DNA of 64,000 nucleotides, taken from Absidia repens. Taxonomy: Eukaryota; Mucoromycota; Mucoromycetes; Mucorales; Cunninghamellaceae. The position numbers and the translations under genes were made by a program. The notes under the pieces are model-generated. The model worked only from the letters and a program-made list of their open reading frames with translations. It was not told the origin of the DNA and did no database searches. The stretch spans positions 62,001 through 126,000 of the forward strand of contig MCGE01000044.1 in NCBI GenBank assembly GCA_002105175.1, written 5' to 3'. Position 1 is the stretch's first letter; each line of letters opens with the position of its first letter. This document shows, piece by piece, positions 24,019 to 36,130 of this stretch.

Positions 24019-24429
24019 GATAAGGATAAAAACTAACGAAAGAAAAAGATAAGTTTCACAGGTAATCTGTATTTGTCCAAACAATCAAAAGAGGAGACTG
24101 GTACTGGTTTCTGTTAGTGGCAACGGCATGTCGGCGAGATCAGACTACATATACATAAAACAAAAAAGAGTGAGAGAAAAAAAAATTGACACACTTTAGA
24201 ATTCAGACGATACTGTCACACCCTCCGTCTCTCTCCCTTCTCTTTTTCATGTTTACCGTTCGTGCGTGGGATGTCGCAGCATATGACCATACCCAACACC
24301 CCAACCAAAAAAGATTGTCATAAGATAGCATGGTTACAAGAGTTTGCCGAGCGCCGCCTTTTTCTTTGAAATTGGGAAAAGATAGCCAAATCTAGACCCC
24401 ACAGAGTATATTCAAGTCAGATTTCAGTT

Positions 24430-25448
24430 GGTGTTACCCGTTACAAGCATGATCGCGTCTATCATCAACGATTGCCACTGCGCCTAAAGGAGTGAATTGG
24501 AAAACCAACCATGACCTTCCAGGAGGTTCGAAGCTAATAAAAGGAGAGAATACCATCCAACCCATAGATAGTCTTGGAACGGATTTGATAATAAGCCACA
24601 GACCAAAGCCCAGAGACCATGAAGACGAACCATATTGATGTTGCGATTTGAAAGACGAAGAGGAAAGCCACACTTGGAGCCACCTAATTTGTTGCTGTTG
24701 TTGTTGTCATTCCAAAAAGCCACATCAGAAAAAGCGTGACCTTCATGATTTTAAACCGCACCCAGCACCAACATCAACACCATCAGCACCATGATCCTGT
24801 GTTCCAAGCTTCGATGGACCCGAAACAGAATCATTTGATTGCCATATTTGTTTGAATGACAAGGATAATTTTCAATGCAACACGCGCCACGATGCTTCAT
24901 CCAGTTCGAATAACTTGTTCCATTGATGCATCTGATAAACAAATACTAAACGATAGCAGATTGGTAAACACACATAGTTATGCATCTATTAAATATTCTT
25001 TTATATATGATTACCCTTTTGCATATAGTGATTCGTGGATCGTCACAGAGAATCATACATGTTTCCTAGATTGAGTGACCCATTCCAAACAGAACAGTAC
25101 AATACAATACAGTACAGTACAGTATCCTTTGTATGATCTTTTGACAGCCCTCTTGTAGGACGTCCAACAAAATGATCCTGCTTGGTCTAGTACCACCATC
25201 CATTTTTCCTTCGTTTTGCAACTGCACCAGGTCCTAACACCCATGTTCCCACCGCGTTCAGTGCCGTATGATAACTCCAAGTGAAAAAGAGAAGTTCTGG
25301 TTAGTCAATCGCAAAATAATCCATTTCTGTCAACTTACGATCATAGTATTCTACGTTTTGTAAGGTTTGCTGTTCATTAGGTCAGGTTTTCTTTAACCAT
25401 GTTGAGTCGCTGCATTCCCTTGTACAAGGAGGTAATGGTTGTATTTTC
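24430..25448 (-). pseudogene. Decayed multi-exon gene, membrane-protein-like
   Basis: Minus strand. A plausible exon 25339-25448 sits between TTTTAG and GTAAGT and reads ENTTITSLYKGMQRLNMVKE, then needs a frameshift after NLT to continue NEQQTLQNVEYYD. The next exon (from 25296, after CCAG) reads QLLFFTWSYHTALNAVGTWV, LGPGAVAKRRKNGWWY and then hits TAG. Further on, open stretches in shifting frames include a hydrophobic segment VAFLFVFQIATSIWFVFMVS. Splice-like boundaries plus stops and frame changes indicate a broken gene. I do not recognise the family; membrane segments suggest an integral membrane protein. Confidence 0.4.
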
Positions 25449-26143
25449 CTAAAACAAGGCATATTAATCAAGTAGTATTTTTTTGTTTTTGTTTTTTTTT
25501 ATGCTTTTTCATACCATGAACTCCCCCTAGTCATTGTGAAACTTGATGTATATATGGATATATAAAAAAAAAAATGAGAGAGAGAAAAGAAGAGAAAAAA
25601 AAATATTGATGGGCTTGGTCGGGGTTTGGTGTTTTAGGAAAGCAACCTGTTTTTTTCAAAAAACGGAAAATGAATTCCAGTTTTCTTGCAACACTTGACC
25701 ATGACACATAAAGAAATAGGCGTAAAGGTGGCAAAAAATCATAACATAAATAAATGGTAAGCGGATGTACATACCTTAATTATATTCATGTTGTTGTTGT
25801 TAGGAAATACAGATGCGAAGCATGAGAGAGTCGAAAAGGAAACCAAGCAGGTGACTGATGGCGCGGGAAGTCTTATAAATATCGGTGCTGCCTGATCTCC
25901 CTTTTCTTTTGCTCTTCTTTTCCTCCTTTTGAGTGTGTGTATATATATTTTATATATACTCTCTGTCTCAACCGTTTCTTTGTCCCCTCTTTTCTCCATT
26001 CGACTTAGTGTGATTTCTTGATTTTGATCATGTCGATCTAAATACAAAAAAAAAAAAAAAAACGAAATCATTGAATATTGAACGTATACCAAAAACATAA
26101 ATCCTCTTTTTTTTTTTGAAACGACTTCCATTGTTCTGTTACT

Positions 26144-27322
26144 ATGGTCACCCAGCCTTTAATTGCAACTCCGCCTACCTTACCTCAGGAACCCAAACCT
26201 AATGTTTGCCTGTATTATGCACCGCCACTTCCGCCCTATTTACCAACCTCTACTAAACAGTCAATATCAGGATTACCATTTGAATCCCATCATCATAATG
26301 CCATGCTATTAAATCAGCGAAAGAAAAACGATTTCATTGATCGTCTTGTCGGTATGCCACAGAAAAATAAAAAAATAAAAAAAGTCAGGAACAGGAAATT
26401 TACTCTGGCTTTTTTTTTAGAAACATCAGTCGAAATAATGGGCTCTATTTGGCAACAGCAGGAACAATGTACATCACCTTACTCAAAGATGGTAGACTAC
26501 CATCACCCTCATCAAGAAATTAAGGTGGTCAGCACAAGAGCGTATATTCAAGAAATCCTGCGGAGATCGAAAACCACCTACTCCAACTTGCAAGTATGTC
26601 TGTTTTACCTTTTTCGAGTGAAAAAAAGCGTGGTGATGCATTTGAATAAAATCGAAGCACATGGAGGAAAGAAAAGCAAAGATGATCACATGATTAGCTG
26701 TGGACGGCGGATGTTTTTAGCTTCATTGATGTTGGCGTCAAAATTCCTTCAGGACAAGAATTATCGGAACCGAGCTTGGTCTCGTATTAGCGGCTTGGCA
26801 CTGCATGAAATCAATACAGCAGAGTTGGCTTTTTTGAAACTCATCAACTATAACCTTTATATCAACAAAACCACATTTGATCGATGGTATTCTTTATTAC
26901 ATTCGTATCTTTACCGAGAACCGTCCGTCATTCATCATCATCATCATCATCAGCTGTCATCATCATCGTCATCTTCATCATTAACATCATCATCATCATC
27001 ATCTTTATCATTATCATCATCACCTTGTACGCTTTGCTACATCAATTCTTCTCCTGCTCCTTCTCCTCCCACTCCATCACCACTTGATACATCATGCACA
27101 TTATGTTGCAATGAATGTGTATTACCTCCCCAATATCATCATCATCATCATCATCCGTCGTGCTATTACGAACGTTTTTCTTCGATAAAATTAGCTTATC
27201 CCTCACCCCCTGCTGATGAAATGAACTCCGCCTCCTTGGTGCCTAGGCATAGATATAAAAGATATAATACAGATGATGATCAGGATCATCTGCCCATCAA
27301 ACGATGCTGTATTGAACATTAA
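26144..27322 (+). CDS. Pho85-type (PCL-like) cyclin
   Basis: Two exons, 26144-26351 and 26421-27322, 369 aa. Removing the intron restores FIDRLVETSVEIMGSIW, the start of a Pho80/PCL cyclin box. The fold continues through STRAYIQEILRRSKTTYSNL, CGRRMFLASLMLASKFLQDK and ISGLALHEINTAELAFLKLI to about residue 250. The C-terminal ~110 residues are His/Ser-rich, with two six-His-type runs and CxxC pairs. Family members bind Pho85-like kinases and link nutrient state to the cell cycle, phosphate or amino-acid control. The intron is a stop-free multiple of three, so unspliced mRNA still encodes a longer protein. Confidence 0.85.
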   Translation: MVTQPLIATPPTLPQEPKPNVCLYYAPPLPPYLPTSTKQSISGLPFESHHHNAMLLNQRKKNDFIDRLVGMPQKNKKIKKVRNRKFTLAFFLETSVEIMGSIWQQQEQCTSPYSKMVDYHHPHQEIKVVSTRAYIQEILRRSKTTYSNLQVCLFYLFRVKKSVVMHLNKIEAHGGKKSKDDHMISCGRRMFLASLMLASKFLQDKNYRNRAWSRISGLALHEINTAELAFLKLINYNLYINKTTFDRWYSLLHSYLYREPSVIHHHHHHQLSSSSSSSSLTSSSSSSLSLSSSPCTLCYINSSPAPSPPTPSPLDTSCTLCCNECVLPPQYHHHHHHPSCYYERFSSIKLAYPSPPADEMNSASLVPRHRYKRYNTDDDQDHLPIKRCCIEH

Positions 27323-28855
27323 TTAATAATAAAACGTGAATGCATTCTCTCATAAAACACTACAGTGCTTTTTTTTTTTTTTTTGCTTCATCATGTGTAG
27401 GGTACGATACAATAGTCATAACAATAACAAAAAAGTGATATGTTTGACTTTTTGTTATTGTCACGTTTGAAACAGATTTTAGCAAACTTATCAATTACTT
27501 TCAAGTATAAATCCAACAAAACTATCGGTACTATGATATGATAGTGAAATGATGATTTATATTTAGCCTATGTTTGCCCACATGGTATGATTTGTAATGA
27601 GGTATCATAATACATGAAGACACCACCGTAAAAAAAAAAAATCGCAGCGGACCTCGAAATATTTGATGTGCATGAAAAGAAAAAGTGATACTTTTGCCTT
27701 ACATAGTCCCTATTTGTTTGTTTCGTTTGCTACAACTACGGATAAATGATGAAAAAGACATACAATTCCATCTCAATTGAGGTACTATTTTTCTTTTGAG
27801 ACATACCAAAAGAAGATCATCAGCATCAGCGTCACTTTTTTTATATAATCAGGGTGATGAAAAGATGACCATCAGGGTTGTGTAACGTTACCTCGAGGCA
27901 AAAATAAAAATAAAATAGCCGACGATTTGACTGCCAAAAAGCTTTCATGATGTGATTTCTAGAGCTACTGTATTTGAAACAGTCTTTTCGTACTTTTTTT
28001 TTGAATAGAACATTCGACTGATTGTTACAGAAAAGAACAAGATAAAAGAGTTGTATAAATTATGAACTGATGATCAAGAATGATCGTGGTTATATCATCA
28101 TCATCATTATCATCGTCATCATTGGGTTATGTTATCAAAAAGGTGTTACTCCTCTGATGGAAACTGCATCCAAATTCGGTGATTATAGCTTTTTATCTTT
28201 CAATGCGAAAAGTGGTACAAATGGCTTCCAGGACACAATTACCCTGTACTACTGGAGATAACTCAAGATTCCCATCGTTCATTGGCTTGATATGAGTTTT
28301 CTCAGCCAATCATACATACCACCCTCACACACTGCCTATTACCAAGCTGTGAGCCACCCCACCTCTTTTTCTAAAGCGGTGTTCTAACGCAATTGTTTTA
28401 CTTTATTCTGATTAGTGCCTGATAATATTCTTATCAAAACCCAATGAAAGGCCTTGCATCTATCAAATCAAGCCCTTTAGACTCAATTGATTATCGTCAC
28501 TCACATCTATCAGCCATGACCACGTTTTTTTCCAGTAGCGATATTAAAGTTTGCTTGTTTTTTTTCTTTTGGGAAGATGAAATAAAAATTCTCACCCACT
28601 ATGCTGAACAAAGCTGGGATTCATTATCACTGAAAAATTTGATCGATAATCGATCACTTCTTTTTACACCCGCCGTTTACCGCTATTTTCACTTTGATTT
28701 CCGCATATCTTGGACTTTTTTTTTTCCCATTTTTTTTTTTCGCTCTTCTTTTTCTTTTTCATTCTTTTTCCTCCATCTATTTTTATTCTATTGATCCCCC
28801 CCAACCCTCCACCATACTTTTATTTTCTCCATCTTTTTCAAAAAGTCAATTCAAG
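27323..28855. other. Intergenic spacer
   Basis: 3' UTR of the cyclin and a long upstream region of the Mga2-like gene, ending in a strongly pyrimidine-rich leader (28710-28850). A 63-codon ATG frame at 28070-28261 is not convincing. Confidence 0.55.
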
Positions 28856-30863
28856 ATGGCCACTCTCTTTGATGCAAGTCCTACTACCACCACCACATCT
28901 TTGAAACAGCAGCACAATGACCTTTATACTGCGACTGAAAGTAACGCGACTGGCACCGTAACTGAATCCACATCATCACCACCATTACAAAACAAGTACG
29001 AATCTCTTTTACTTGATCATCTACCTTCCTCATATACTTTACTGACACACATACTCTCTCTATTTGCCAACCGATAGTACCGATGCTTATCAAATTCGCG
29101 TTCTTGGTATTGCTGACCAAGGAGCCAAGTCTCGCGTGGAAACTCAAATCAGATTGACGATCGAACTATTGAATAACCAAGGCGAAAAGGTCGAAGATTG
29201 GTCTCATATACGACTTCCTGCTCCTTTATTGACTACGAAACGTCGCAATGCTTCCACCTCTACCTTATCAGGCAACAAACGAAGATCTCTGGAACAACAA
29301 CAACAACAACAGCAGCAGCAGCAACAATCATCCTCTCTTACCGTTCCTGAAGAATCAATTCTTCATTTACGTGCTTCTGTGATATGTGAAAGTGATGCCA
29401 ATAGAAAGGTCAAAATGTGTCAACGGTGTGTATGGCGTGAGGTAAAGTGTAAATCCCCAGAAGACCTTAGTGATGATGATGAATTCTCACACATCCTTTT
29501 TTTTTCTCACCTGATATTAGTGGAAACGCGCTGATCGAAAGAAGGCAGGACGAAGGCTTGGAACGACTGTTTATGATGAAACGCTGATGGAGCGGGAACG
29601 ACATCGTATTCTTTTATTCAATAGTGATCCTTTATTGGTCTTCAATTCTGGTGAATGTGTACTACCTACTCGAATCACTTGTTATTCTCGCCATCATGAT
29701 GAACGGCAAGGGTTTAGGTAAACAAAACAACAACAAATGACCTATTTTTATCATATCATATCATTCATTACTACGCTCAGCATCTGGAATAACTAACACA
29801 TCCTCTTTTTGTTGGTGATTAGAATCAAGTTTACTATGCATGACCATTGTGACAATTTAGTTGGGGCAGGTACATCTCCACCCATTATGATTACGGATGA
29901 TCACAAGAATTTGTCGAAACTCGGTGACAAGCGACGGCGTCGGCGTAAACAAAAACCAGCAGTATCTCCTGTCAATGAATCCTTACCTACTCCTGAAGAA
30001 GAAGCATTGGCAACATTTGATCATCAAGACGCGCATATGCTACTGGCTACCACCGCTACAGAACAACAACTGCCACTTGCGAAAATAAAACAGGAATCTC
30101 TTCCACAAGTACCAGCCGATTTTTTGTTTGACTCTATGGGTTTGGAGAATACTACCTCTACTACCAAAGATGCATCGTCAATGGCTCCTTCTTCTCTTGA
30201 TCATACCGGCTACTTGGACCCTTGTCTGTTTTTCCCCAACACTCCTCCTACAATGCAAGATATACAATTGTTTTTACCATCTTTATTGTCCTCTCCTTCT
30301 TCTCCCACCGAATCGGGCTCTCCTGGTTCATCTTCCCCAACTTCTCCACTCACCATTGCATCCACCCTCACCTCCCCACCACTCTATCAACACCATCACC
30401 AGCAACAACAACAACAGCAACAGCTGCAGCAACACGAACTATCTCAACAGGAAATGATGCATGCATTCCTACCTCCATTATCGACCTTACCTCCACCAAT
30501 GATGCTGGGACCCAAAATCGAGCGGATGATTCCCGATCAAGCAACAACCGAAGGTGGTGCGGAAATCACGTTATTAGGATCGAATTTCTATGAAGGTTTA
30601 ACATGTTATTTTGGAGACAAGCCTGCATTGACGGCGTATTGGAGTCCCACGACCTTGGTGTGCACCGTCCCTTCCTCTTTACATGCTGGCACCGTCTCTG
30701 TCACTTTGGATCCGCCTTCCTCCTCCTCCTCCTCCTCATCACCTTCTTCATCGCCTCACATGTCCTCCTTATCCTCTGGTCATCCGCCTCAACTATTTAC
30801 ATATACGCCATCTTATACCTCGCCAACAGAAGGGATGATCAACTCTTCCACCCATCATGTTCT

Positions 30864-30894
<31 letters not shown>

Positions 30895-31101
30895 CTTGTC
30901 AGCACTAAACCATCGCTACTATCTTTTATGTCTTCCAACGATGCACCACCACCGCCAGCAGTAGTAACGACCCCTGGCGACTTGGCTTCCGGTTGGGATG
31001 AACAGAGCGTGCAAACGTTGACGTGGCAAGTCCTGAATCTCAACATGGCCCAAACTCTCCACGACGCAAGGCAAATTGCTCTCAAGTTGATTCAGCTTTG
31101 A
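28856..31101 (+). CDS. Spt23/Mga2-like IPT-domain transcription factor, short form
   Basis: Four exons: 28856-28995, 29078-29441, 29521-29717, 29823-31101 (659 aa). The N-terminal region (about 47-265) has the Spt23/Mga2 signature: YQIRVLGIADQGAKSRVETQ, CQRCVWREWKRADRKKAGRR read across the 29441/29521 junction, VLPTRITCYSRHHDERQGFR and PPIMITDDHKN. An IPT/TIG domain lies at about 463-529 (PKIERMIPDQATTEGGAEIT). It ends with a helix like the one preceding the ankyrin repeats in Mga2 (LNMAQTLHDARQIALKLIQL), then stops. Yeast Spt23/Mga2 are ER-anchored sensors that activate OLE1. No ankyrin repeats or C-terminal membrane anchor are encoded here. Confidence 0.85.
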
Positions 31102-32193
31102 TGGACGAACGGACCCCGCCGTGCTCTACCTCCCTTTTTCCTGTCTGTCTCTCTCTGTCTCTCTTTTTTTTTGTATTATTCCTTCTCCCTCTCTCTCTCT
31201 GATACCTTTGTAGTAGTCTATTTTTATTTTTATTTTATTTCATTTTTATTCCTTTTTATCTACTTTTTTCTTTTATTATTATTGTGTATAGTTTTGTTTT
31301 ATGGCCATCATGTGTATCTTTTTTTTTTAACAACTGAATTTTTAAATAAAAAATGTTGAATGTTTATACTCTTACTGCTATGACTTGTGCGTGTTTTTGG
31401 AAAAAAATCTTTTTCAGTCCCAGCTAGAGCGGTTTTTTTTTTGGTGGGGAGCTGTCAAATTACCGTAAAAGGACAGCATCCGGCTAATTTAATGGAAGAT
31501 GAAAAATGATAAGTGACGTATCGATGAATGTTTTATTGCTTCTTAATCATCCCATAATAAAAAGGTGGAGAATCACAGTGATGATGATCCTTTTCCCTCC
31601 TTCCCGCATACCAACATTATTTTTCAAGTAACAACTGTTTGCTTCACCATATTGCATAAAGTATGTCAGAGCAGACATGTGTTTCTTTTTTTTTTTTTTT
31701 TTTTTTTTGGTAAACAACGGGAGGAGGAATTGAAACGGCACTATGTACTCGGGCAATTTTATTTTTTTGATTTTTTTTTGATTGGGTGACAACAGCAGAT
31801 CTGCGATGTTTAGTTGTAACGACATGCTTTACACAGAGTTGGCAAAACCAAAACCAAAGCACCAAAAAAAAAAAAAAATCATCATCATAAATCAAGAATC
31901 AAGTATGGTATTGTTTATTAATATTTTTTTTTTTAAAAAAAAATGTAAAAGACAAGGCATCAATGAATGTGAGAAATACAGAGAGGGAATGGTAAAAAAA
32001 AAACAAACCAAAAAAACAACCAATGTCTATTATAATAACATGAAGTATAATAAGAGGGAGAGAAAGTGAGAGACTATATAAAATGATGCACAAAGAAATA
32101 ATATGTAAGGAATAAGGGGGGAGGGCTGGGGGAAACTATAATACTAAACTAATATTTTAATAATAATAATGATAATAACAATAAAATAATATC
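31102..32193. other. Convergent 3' spacer
   Basis: Between convergent Mga2-like and trehalose-phosphatase genes. Rich in A/T homopolymers (T21-type run near 31688, A runs near 31863) and CT repeats. No gene is supported. Confidence 0.6.
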
Positions 32194-33896
32194 CTATAAA
32201 GCCGACCGTTCCTTGTTTGTTTTTGTTGTTTTGGATGAGCCAGCCAAGCGCCCAAGGAGATGGACAACGTCCTGACTTGTATCGAGACAAGCTTTTGCCA
32301 GTGTTTGCTTTGTTGAAGGGCCCACCAAAATAGTATACGCCATGGGATCATGAAACAAGGCTCTAAACATATCTTCATCCGTTTGATCATCGCCAGCACA
32401 TATCACAAAATCCGCCGCCGCCGTGCGCCGAATGCGTTTCACTACATTGCCTTTGTTCACCAGCACAGACCTGACTTCCAAATTCATTTTGCCTACCAAG
32501 ATATCCACGCCTGGTAAACCCAATAAAGCCTGATGACATTCATCCGATTGCCTTGACCTATTTGTATGTATATATATATAGACACCAGTATGAGTATTTT
32601 TATTCCCTTTAACCATTGTGTTTGCGTCTTTACTTACGCAGCCTCCAGGTCATGTGCATTTCGATAGTGCCAAGTAATAGATGATTTCTTTTGTTCAATT
32701 TCAGTGCCGGGCAAGCCGTCTGTGAACGAGGTAAAAATAGCCATGGCTTGGGCTTTCCATGGCAAGACGGCATCCTTGAGCATATCCGTCCAAAGCGAAG
32801 CTTCACCGGGCATTTTCATAAACGAACCATGTTCAGCGCTGAGTCCAAGACCATGGAGATGACCAAAACAATCATGCAAGAACTTTTGATCTCGACCAGA
32901 GATAATCCAAACAGCGTTCAATGGATCCGTGCATAACGTGCTCAGGAAATCCAACAAGGCGGGTGTAGGAAGCGCCATTTCAGGTCGACTTACAATCGGT
33001 GTCAATGTGCCCTAAAAAAGTCAACAATTAAGAGTTAGCGACCAATAGTGAGTCAAACCCCTACCCTCTCCATCTCATCATCTTGATTTTTCTAGGAAAC
33101 CTTACATCGTAATCAAATAAAAATAACCGTTGTTTCTTTGCATCTTGATACGCCTTGAAGACTTGCTCCACTTGTAATGGTTGAGAAGAAGATGGGACGA
33201 TTTCCTAACGAAAAAAAGATATCATTTTTTTTTTAAATAAATAAATCAAACCATGTTTTTTTTTTTTTTGTAACCACTATTATTTACCTTGAGGTCATCT
33301 TCACCACCAACATTGGAGAGAATAGAGTTTAGTGTGGATGCAAGTTGATCTATTCGTTGAAGGGTGATGACTTTGTATTGATCGACAGGGAGTAAAGGAG
33401 GGGAGGGAGGAAGCAGTGGCATGGAGGGATCAATGAGAATGACATATTTGGGACGACGGGTGAGTATAGTTGTTGTTGTTGCTGTAGCATTGTTGTTACC
33501 GCTATTGCTACCGCCACTACCATGGTAAACATCTTTCAGCCATTTTTGTTGATCATCAGGTTTCAGCATCAAAAGACAGATATCAGCCATGGCTATCAAG
33601 GAAGGATTTGATTTTTCTTCAAGGTATAGAGGTACGGTTTTTTCGATAAGAGAGCAAGCGTCAGATAAGGATGCGTTGTATTGTTGTTGGTGTTCAGAGG
33701 TAACAACATTGGCAATAGATAAACATTTTTGCCACTGTGGATAAGCGATAAGGAATTGTTCCAGGACGGGTATCAGTTGTTGAGAAGATGGTAGTGGTTG
33801 GAGAGGTTCATCTGTTGATGGCTGCTGTTCACAGTAAAGTAAATGTCTATGTTGAAGTGTTTGTTTAAAAGAATCCAAAGTGTACTGTAATGACAT
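32194..33896 (-). CDS. TPS2: Trehalose-6-phosphate phosphatase
   Basis: Four exons: 33288-33896, 33106-33204, 32638-33011, 32194-32557 (481 aa). HAD-type trehalose-phosphatase signatures are clear: catalytic DYDGTLTPIV (D234, D236 by my count, split by intron 2 between D236 and G237), WIISGRD, the EHGSFMKMPG loop, MNLEVRSVLVNKGN and GDDQTDEDMF (416 on). It would convert trehalose-6-phosphate to trehalose in the cytosol. Instead of the usual ~500-residue GT20-like N-terminal domain of fungal Tps2, there are only ~225 residues without recognisable GT20 motifs. The symbol is by reaction, not by full-length orthology. Confidence 0.88.
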
Positions 33897-34821
33897 TGTG
33901 TGTATAATAAGAAAGTCTATGTATATGATATATAGAAAAGGGGGTGTGATCAAAAGAAAGAGGGAAAAAGAGAAGAAGAAATAAATGGAAAAAAAGTAAC
34001 ACGTTTGATGAAATCGCTTTATTTTAAGCGGTATTTAAATATGGTTTTTGATAAGCGGTGACCCAAATAAAAACCAACCCAAAGTAAGGTTTGGCCCTCA
34101 ACTGGGGTTATTATTCTCTCTGCATTCATTCGTTTATGGCGATCCCGTTATCAATATCAATAATGAAAAAAAATGCACCAATCCTATACGTGGAGAGAAT
34201 CTATTATTGATAAGTGCATTTGGTAAAAATTCACCTAATCGATACTTAAGTCAGATACGCAGCATACCATTATCACCAGACCCCTCCCCCCTCTCTTTGT
34301 ATCGACGATAATAAATGGTTCGAGATATCTTACCACTATTAGAAAAAAAAGTTTTATCATTGTATAAAATCAGCTCCGAAAATACATGTTGGTGGTGAGA
34401 GAGATCACTATCGAACATGTGACTGAAACCTTAGAAAGAGAAATCGATAAAACAAATTATTTTCCTTTTTTTGATTTTGATATAATATATTCTTTATTCA
34501 AGGTATACAGCTCTTAACAAGCAGTGGGATAAAAAAAACACATTGAACGCGGAGTTTTAAAAACCGAAAGTGTCGAGAAAGGAGTCATTTTTTTTTCCCA
34601 ACGACGCGGCTTGAGACTCTTTTCTCTCTTTTCTTTTTTAACACCAATCATCGATAAAACATCATCGGGGGATATAACGACATTGATTCGGATGGATTTT
34701 AGACGATTGACACTCATCAGCAAAACATTCTAATTCTTTACCACATTTCGCTCTCTCTCCAACTCTTTCCTTTTTCAAAAAACGAACCCATCCCCACCCC
34801 CCTTTTTTTTGATACAAGGCT
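33897..34821. other. Divergent spacer upstream of TPP and MRG genes
   Basis: Holds the 5' regions of the minus-strand phosphatase and plus-strand MRG gene. I looked for an upstream chromodomain exon of the MRG gene and saw none. AT-rich with pyrimidine runs. Confidence 0.55.
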
Positions 34822-35808
34822 ATGCAAATAAAACGAAAAACGAACAAAACGCAAGAATCATCAGATAGTCGTGGGCGAAAACGGAATCGGGATACAAGTA
34901 CAGAAAAGGTCAAAATGGTATTGTAAGAAAAAGAGTGAAAAAAAAGAGGATGATGAGAGTACACAACCCAAATTGATCTCGATTTTTTTTTTACATAGGA
35001 AGACGATGACTTTATAGAGCAAGATTGTCACATAGATATACCAAAGTCACTCAAAGATATACTGTTAGAAGATTGGGAAAATATCACCAAAGAAAATCTT
35101 GTAAGTCAAAAAGAGGCATCAAATGCAAAAAGGGAACAAAAAGTGGAACTCAACATGATGATGTATATTTGTTTTGTAGGTCGTCCAATTGCCAGCCAAA
35201 ATCACAGTAACTGACATTCTGAGTCGTTACTCACAGTACAATGAAATCAATGGGTAAGTGTCTATGGTGACTGGTTATTGATGTCAGCTGATACCTGCCT
35301 TTTTATTGTACACACACTCACACACATAGGAATGACGAAATACTGGAACAAGCAATTCAGGGCCTGAAACTCTATTTCAATCATACACTTGGGACCATGC
35401 TGCTTTATCGATCGGAACGAAATCAATTCGAAGAATTACAGTCATATGGAAAGGAATGGGCTGATCTGTACGGAGGTGAACATTTGTTACGACTCTTTGG
35501 TAAGGATATATATCCATGTTTTTATGTATATGAAGATTAACACCGTTCTTCATTGTTATATATATATATATAGTGGAACTACCAGTATTACTCAATCAAA
35601 CCAATGTTGACTTTGAAACTTTGGAAATCTTGAAATCAACATTTATGGATATTTTGATGTAAGTGCAAGTGTGGAAAAATTAGGAAAAAACTATGATGTT
35701 ATTGATAGCCTCCTTAATTATGATAATTTTTTTTTTGTTTTCTGTAGATTTATTCAAGATAATGAAAAGGAATTTTTCGTCAAGGATTACCAGACCAATC
35801 GGGATTGA
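34822..35808 (+). CDS. MRG-domain protein (Eaf3/MRG15-like, no chromodomain)
   Basis: Six exons: 34822-34917, 34999-35100, 35180-35253, 35330-35499, 35574-35658, 35748-35808 (195 aa). After a basic N-terminus ([20 protein letters not shown]) the protein is nearly all MRG domain: [77 protein letters not shown] and [18 protein letters not shown] proteins are subunits of NuA4 acetyltransferase and Rpd3S deacetylase complexes. The usual N-terminal chromodomain is absent, as in human MRGX/MORF4, so it may act as a partner module without histone reading. Intron phases agree throughout. Confidence 0.85.
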
Positions 35809-36130
35809 TAAGGTTGGTTGATAATGATGTCAGTTTTTTTTTTTTTATTGTCTCTCACAACAGGATGCGGGAAATCGATTTATCGAAAAAACTTCATCAT
35901 TTCTGTTAGGGTGGATCACATATCACGCTTATCGATAACGGTTGTTTATAGTTAGATTCTCCCTCCTCTCCCTGTCTCCTCTTTTACTTTTTCTACTCTT
36001 CCTCAAAAAACCACCCCATTTTTATTCTCCGCTCCATTCCTATTTATTTTCGGAATTTTTTGCTTTTTTTTTTTATTTATTTTCTTCCTTTTCTTCGTTT
36101 TACCCAATAAAAAAAAATCATATATTAATT
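35809..36130. other. Short spacer / promoter of the F-box-like gene
   Basis: Between two same-strand genes. It carries the MRG 3' UTR and a pyrimidine-rich leader, with no TATA match. Confidence 0.5.

Larger units (their letters stand above)
20998..26143. other. Large gene-poor spacer
   Basis: About 5.1 kb without an intact gene. It contains AC/TG-rich microsatellites after the BET gene, one copy of the dispersed repeat (22079-22466), a run of 26 A at 22750-22775, an ATT/TAT microsatellite (23835-23870), and protein-like but interrupted minus-strand sequence (23897-24018 and 24430-25448). Confidence 0.6.

Noticed and set aside
28070..28261. 63-codon ATG frame upstream of the Mga2-like gene
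   Set aside because: Starts with an ATC-repeat poly-Ile translation and has no motif or splice context.
35942..36130. Upstream in-frame extension of the F-box-like ORF
   Set aside because: Poly-pyrimidine leader translated as Phe/Leu/Ser without an ATG; the real ATG at 36131 begins directly with the F-box-like sequence.
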